16,886 bases of DNA from JAEEJA01 sp036343175 (GTDB lineage: Bacteria; Bacillota; Clostridia; Lachnospirales; Lachnospiraceae), in the NCBI GenBank assembly GCA_036343175.1, contig JAZASR010000041.1, positions 1 through 16,886 of the forward strand, written 5' to 3'. Shown in pieces: positions 14,307-16,886 of the stretch. The translations under genes were made by a program, and so were the position numbers. Below the pieces are notes generated by a model. It was not told where the DNA came from and did not search any database. It was given only the letters and a program-made list of their open reading frames with translations. The number at the start of each line of letters is the position of its first letter. Positions within the stretch are counted from its first letter, which is position 1.

Positions 14307-14801
14307 ATGGAAGAAGAAGGAAAGGTCATAAAGATCGGTATGGCTGATCTTAACGTATGTACTGTACCGGACAAGATCACAACATTAGGTCTAGGTTCCT
14401 GTGTTGGCGTTGTACTTTATGACAGAACAAAGAAGATATGCGGTATGGTCCATGTTATGCTTCCTGATTCTACTATGGTCAAGGGGGTAAATAACAGGGC
14501 CAAATTCGCTGATACCGGTATTGATTACCTTCTCGAAATGCTTGAGAAAAAGGGTGTATATAAAACTTCCCTGTCAGCAAAGATCGCCGGCGGCGCCAAG
14601 ATGTTTGCATTTTCCTCGGATAATGACATGCTCAACGTTGGCCAGCGGAATGTGGATGCTGTAGTTAAAAAGCTTAAATCATTGAATATCAGGATCGTCG
14701 CCCAGGATACAGGTCTTAACTATGGACGTACAATAATATTTGATCCTGCTGACTGCGGCCTTACGATAAAGGCTGTCGGCAAGGGTATAAAGGTGATCTG
14801 A
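14307..14801 (+). CDS. cheD: Chemoreceptor glutamine deamidase CheD
   Basis: CheD converts specific receptor glutamines to glutamates and is the partner of CheC in the Bacillus/Thermotoga-type adaptation circuit. The 164-residue product shows T26, C32 (GLGSCVGVVLYD) and H49 (CGMVHVMLP), matching the spacing of the Thr/Cys/His catalytic set known from Thermotoga CheD, plus KFADTGIDYLL and KIAGGAKMF. I choose the ATG at 14307, with GGTGGAG just upstream, over the in-frame TTG at 14295, which would put that binding site inside the gene. An intrinsic terminator follows. Confidence 0.95.
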   Translation: MEEEGKVIKIGMADLNVCTVPDKITTLGLGSCVGVVLYDRTKKICGMVHVMLPDSTMVKGVNNRAKFADTGIDYLLEMLEKKGVYKTSLSAKIAGGAKMFAFSSDNDMLNVGQRNVDAVVKKLKSLNIRIVAQDTGLNYGRTIIFDPADCGLTIKAVGKGIKVI

Positions 14802-14882
14802 AGATAAGACCCGAGAAAGCCTGTTAGATATAAGGTAAGCTTTAAGGCAGAAATGTACTATGGCGGCATATGACAGATAGAT

Positions 14883-14922
14883 GTCCTGAGAGGAGCTTTA
14901 AACGATCTTTTCAGGACTTTTT
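14883..14922 (+). terminator. Intrinsic terminator between cheD and the small membrane-protein gene
   Basis: GTCCTGA (14883-14889) pairs with TCAGGAC (14911-14917), can extend by a few pairs including a G-T wobble, and is followed by TTTTT. It divides the block: cheB to cheD before it, the membrane protein, sigma factor and fapA after it. Either downstream genes rely on read-through or they have a promoter between 14923 and 15011 that I could not identify. Confidence 0.75.
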
Positions 14923-14962
14923 GATTATTATTGGAGGTCATTTAAGCTTAAGCCGGATACTG

Positions 14963-14981
14963 ATATGCATTTATTGCATAA
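14963..14981 (+). other. Small hairpin in the leader of the membrane-protein gene
   Basis: TATGCA and TGCATA form a perfect 6-bp stem around a TTTAT loop, about 30 bp before the AGAGG ribosome binding site. No function is assigned. It also encloses an 11-codon open frame without a binding site, which I do not call. Confidence 0.3.
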
Positions 14982-15011
14982 GCAATTTTTCAGAACATAA
15001 AGAGGTTATCT

Positions 15012-15311
15012 ATGAAGCTCGATTATCTTCCTAAACTCATTACTCTGACAGCAGGGTTGGTGGTATGCATTATCACTATAGTAAATAAGACTGATGTCAC
15101 AAGAGCGCTCGCAATGCTCCTCATAACATTGATAGTGTTCTATATTATCGGAAATATCACAAAGAAGTGCATATCGAAGGTTATTATGTCGGACAGCTTC
15201 AGGAAGACTCCGGCAAAACAGAAGAATGACAGGGATAAAGATAAGGAAAAAGATAAAGACAAAGAAACAGATAAGGATAAAGATAATATCAAAGACAGCA
15301 GCAATGCTTAA
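15012..15311 (+). CDS. Small two-helix membrane protein with a Lys/Asp-rich tail, unknown function
   Basis: I do not recognise a named family. The 99-residue product has two hydrophobic segments (about 5-24 and 31-49), a basic stretch (KKCISKV), then a tail of about 35 residues made almost entirely of K, D and E (DKDKEKDKDKETDKDKD). Two helices with a short loop predict both ends on the same side; positive charges after helix 2 favour a cytoplasmic tail. AGAGG lies 6 bp before the ATG. It sits between cheD and the flagellar sigma gene. It is unlike SwrB, which follows sigD in Bacillus subtilis and has one membrane helix. A role in flagellar or chemotaxis regulation is suggested only by position. 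The tail DNA is a degenerate GATAAA repeat. Confidence 0.75.
   Translation: MKLDYLPKLITLTAGLVVCIITIVNKTDVTRALAMLLITLIVFYIIGNITKKCISKVIMSDSFRKTPAKQKNDRDKDKEKDKDKETDKDKDNIKDSSNA
15235..15292 (+). repeat. Degenerate 6-bp repeat (GATAAA/GACAAA) coding the K/D tail
   Basis: About nine 6-bp units alternate Asp and Lys codons, interrupted by GAA and ACA codons. It is a microsatellite-like array in frame with the small membrane-protein gene. Confidence 0.6.
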
Positions 15312-15372
15312 AAGGCCTGCAGACCTGAGATAATTCTTAAAAAGCTTTAAGATATGATCGGATTTTAAGACC

Positions 15373-15404
15373 ATCAGCTATCCGGGAAATTTCCGGCAGC
15401 TGAT
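15373..15404 (+). promoter_or_regulatory. Strong hairpin in the leader of the flagellar sigma-factor gene
   Basis: ATCAGCT (15373-15379) pairs with AGCTGAT (15398-15404), and CCGGG (15382-15386) with TCCGG (15392-15396), including one G-T pair, separated by a small AT/C bulge. No T-run follows, so it is not a typical terminator. It lies about 20 bp before the GGGGAGAAGG binding site and could affect mRNA stability, processing or translation of the sigma gene; that role is inferred. Confidence 0.5.
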
Positions 15405-15447
15405 AAGAGCGGATGAAACATAAGTAAGGGGAGAAGGAAGACCGGGT

Positions 15448-16209
15448 ATGACTGAGGATGAAAGAACGAGACTGTGGCAGGAATATGCCGCAGGCAGGAA
15501 TCAGAAAATAAAAGATAAGCTCATTGTCGAATACAGCGGCCTTGTAAAGGTGGTCGCAGGCAGACTGTGCATGTATCTCGGATATGCCGTTGAGATGGAT
15601 GATCTTATCGGATATGGTGTATTCGGCCTTATTGATGCCATCGATAAGTTTGACCCCAAAAAGGAAATAAAGTTCGAGACATATGCAAGCCTCCGCATAA
15701 GAGGCGAGATCTTAGACCAGATCCGCAAGATGGACTGGCTGCCGCGTACTCAGAGACAGAAGGTAAAGAAGTTCGAGTCCACGGTAAATACCCTTGAATC
15801 CGAGCTTGGCAGGACACCCCGCGATGAGGAGATAGCAGCGAGAATGGGAGTGACAGCCGATCAGGTAAAGGATATGCGCAATCAGGCTGAACTTTCAGGC
15901 ATCGTATCACTCGATGAATATCTTGAGCAGGGCTCTGACATAAGCTCAGCAGGGAACAGGGCCATGGAACATACCCAGCCTGAGGTACATATTGTGAAAG
16001 AAGATATCAGGAGGGAGCTTATTGAGGCTATTAAGTCACTTAATGATCAGGAACAGAAGGTCATAAGCCTTTATTATTATGAAGAACTGTCACTCAAGGA
16101 AATAAGCCAGGTTCTGGATGTCAGTGAATCCAGAGTCTCGCAGATCCACACTAAGGCACTTAAGAAAATGAAGGAAACACTTGGCAGCGATATCAGGGTG
16201 TTCTTCTGA
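15448..16209 (+). CDS. fliA: Flagellar RNA polymerase sigma factor, sigma-28/sigma-D (FliA/WhiG family)
   Basis: This sigma factor directs late flagellar and chemotaxis promoters (TAAA-N15-CCGATAT class) and is normally held by the anti-sigma factor FlgM until the hook is complete. The 253-residue length is typical. Region 2 is visible as DDLIGYGVFGLIDAIDKFDP followed by FETYASLRIRGEILDQIRKM (about 51-91). Region 3 includes LGRTPRDEEIAARMGV (about 120-135). Region 4 is LNDQEQKVISLYYYEELSLK plus the helix-turn-helix VLDVSESRVSQIH (about 198-238). The binding site GGGGAGAAGG lies about 9 bp before the ATG. Called sigD in Bacillus. fapA follows after 14 bp, so the two are probably co-transcribed. 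Confidence 0.96.
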   Translation: MTEDERTRLWQEYAAGRNQKIKDKLIVEYSGLVKVVAGRLCMYLGYAVEMDDLIGYGVFGLIDAIDKFDPKKEIKFETYASLRIRGEILDQIRKMDWLPRTQRQKVKKFESTVNTLESELGRTPRDEEIAARMGVTADQVKDMRNQAELSGIVSLDEYLEQGSDISSAGNRAMEHTQPEVHIVKEDIRRELIEAIKSLNDQEQKVISLYYYEELSLKEISQVLDVSESRVSQIHTKALKKMKETLGSDIRVFF

Positions 16210-16223
16210 CGGAGGTCAGGCTT

Positions 16224-16886
16224 ATGAAAAGAAATGCATTTTTTCAATTGGTCCATAAGGAAGATGGAACATATCTTAAGTCCTATCCGGCAGTTGACGG
16301 CGGACTTCCATTAAACGAGAAGGACATAAGAGATTATTTTGATCTGAAGAAGATAGATATCGACAATTCATATATAAAACGATTTGTACAGGAAGCTGCG
16401 AATGAGGACAATTACCTTTTAAAGTTTACATCAAAGCAGCTGATGGAGGAAAATGGTACCGTTATCGTTACTATAAGCCCTGACAGGCGCCTTGCGAAGA
16501 TCCGTATGTATCCGCCTTCAAGCAAAGGCAGGCGTCTTAGCTTTGAGGATGTCATGGACAGGATCGGTCAGGCAGGCATAAGATCCGGTATCCTTGAAAA
16601 CAATGTGAAAGCGGTCATCCGCGGCGGTCTTTACTGCATGGACGTCCTCTGTGCAAGGGCAAAGGCCCCTAAGGAAGGACATGATGCTTACATAGATTAT
16701 TTCTTCAATGTTAATAAGATAAATAAACCTGCCCTTAATCCCGACGGAAGCGTAAACTATCATGACCTCAATATGATCGAGAATGTAAGCGCTGATACAC
16801 TTCTTGCAAGGCTCACTCCGGCAGATCATGGTGCTGCCGGCGAAGATGTTCTAGGTATGCCTATAGAGCCCCATAAAGTAAGGGAA
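16224..16886 (+). CDS. FapA/DUF342-family protein, 5' part, runs off the window
   Basis: The open frame starts at the ATG at 16224, with GGAGG 8 bp upstream, and is uninterrupted for 221 codons to the window edge. The N-terminal part (MKRNAFFQLV) is lineage-specific. The later part has DUF342/FapA features: VIRGG and CARAKAPKEGHDAYIDY, NPDGSVNYHDLN, then IENVSADTLLARLTP and GEDVLGMPI. Family members are often encoded next to flagellar regulatory genes in Clostridia, and one has been linked to polar flagellar assembly (FapA). Biochemical function is unclear. It lies 14 bp after the sigma-28 stop and is probably in the same transcript. Confidence 0.85.
   Translation, partial: MKRNAFFQLVHKEDGTYLKSYPAVDGGLPLNEKDIRDYFDLKKIDIDNSYIKRFVQEAANEDNYLLKFTSKQLMEENGTVIVTISPDRRLAKIRMYPPSSKGRRLSFEDVMDRIGQAGIRSGILENNVKAVIRGGLYCMDVLCARAKAPKEGHDAYIDYFFNVNKINKPALNPDGSVNYHDLNMIENVSADTLLARLTPADHGAAGEDVLGMPIEPHKVRE

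Noticed and set aside
1..16886. CRISPR array, phage genes, transposase, tRNA or rRNA
   Set aside because: No spaced palindromic repeats, integrase, transposase or tRNA-like folds were seen; the tandem arrays are in-frame coding repeats without spacers.

Overview
The window looks like a motile, anaerobic Firmicute of the Lachnospiraceae type (Butyrivibrio, Roseburia or Lachnospira-like). This rests on family resemblance, not on a database search. The pointers are a chemotaxis block in the order cheB-cheA-cheW-cheC-cheD ending in the flagellar sigma factor and a DUF342/FapA gene, both CheC and CheD present, strong GGAGG-type ribosome binding sites, and a lysine-rich Big2 domain on a giant secreted protein. 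Every confidently called gene is on the + strand.

Positions 1-5533 hold a giant secreted protein of about 1843 residues. It has a signal peptide, a Lys-rich Big2 domain, two carboxypeptidase-regulatory-like beta domains, a possible YfaP-like Asp-rich module, and a Tyr/Asp/Ser-rich C-terminal half made of about 8-9 diverged tandem repeats. Its real start may lie just outside the window. The gene is followed by a direct repeat and a strong intrinsic terminator (5685-5730).

The stretch 5731-6259 has no gene but is not empty. Bases 5821-6213 can be drawn as one large branched RNA: a perfect 12-bp closing helix joins the two ends, and a long arm is built from four stacked perfect helices of 12, 8, 8 and 11 bp. 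I do not recognise the family. It lies directly upstream of an rqcH/NFACT gene, and a TATAAT hexamer sits just before its 5' end. This is the best candidate in the window for something undescribed.

Positions 6260-9544 hold the NFACT/RqcH-like ribosome quality control gene and then a PHP-family histidinol-phosphatase-like gene. Both carry in-frame minisatellites in surface linkers: 4 x 18 bp and 9 x 15 bp.

Positions 9567-16886 are the chemotaxis/flagellar-regulation cluster. A good sigma-A promoter (TTGAAA-N17-TAAAAT) precedes cheB. CheA (kinase), CheW (coupling protein), CheB (receptor methylesterase), CheD (receptor deamidase) and CheC (CheY-P phosphatase) together form the excitation and adaptation machinery of the Bacillus/Thermotoga type. 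An intrinsic terminator follows cheD. Beyond it come a small two-helix membrane protein with a Lys/Asp tail, the sigma-28 gene (fliA/sigD), and the 5' part of a fapA/DUF342 gene that runs off the window. cheY and cheR are not here and must lie elsewhere.
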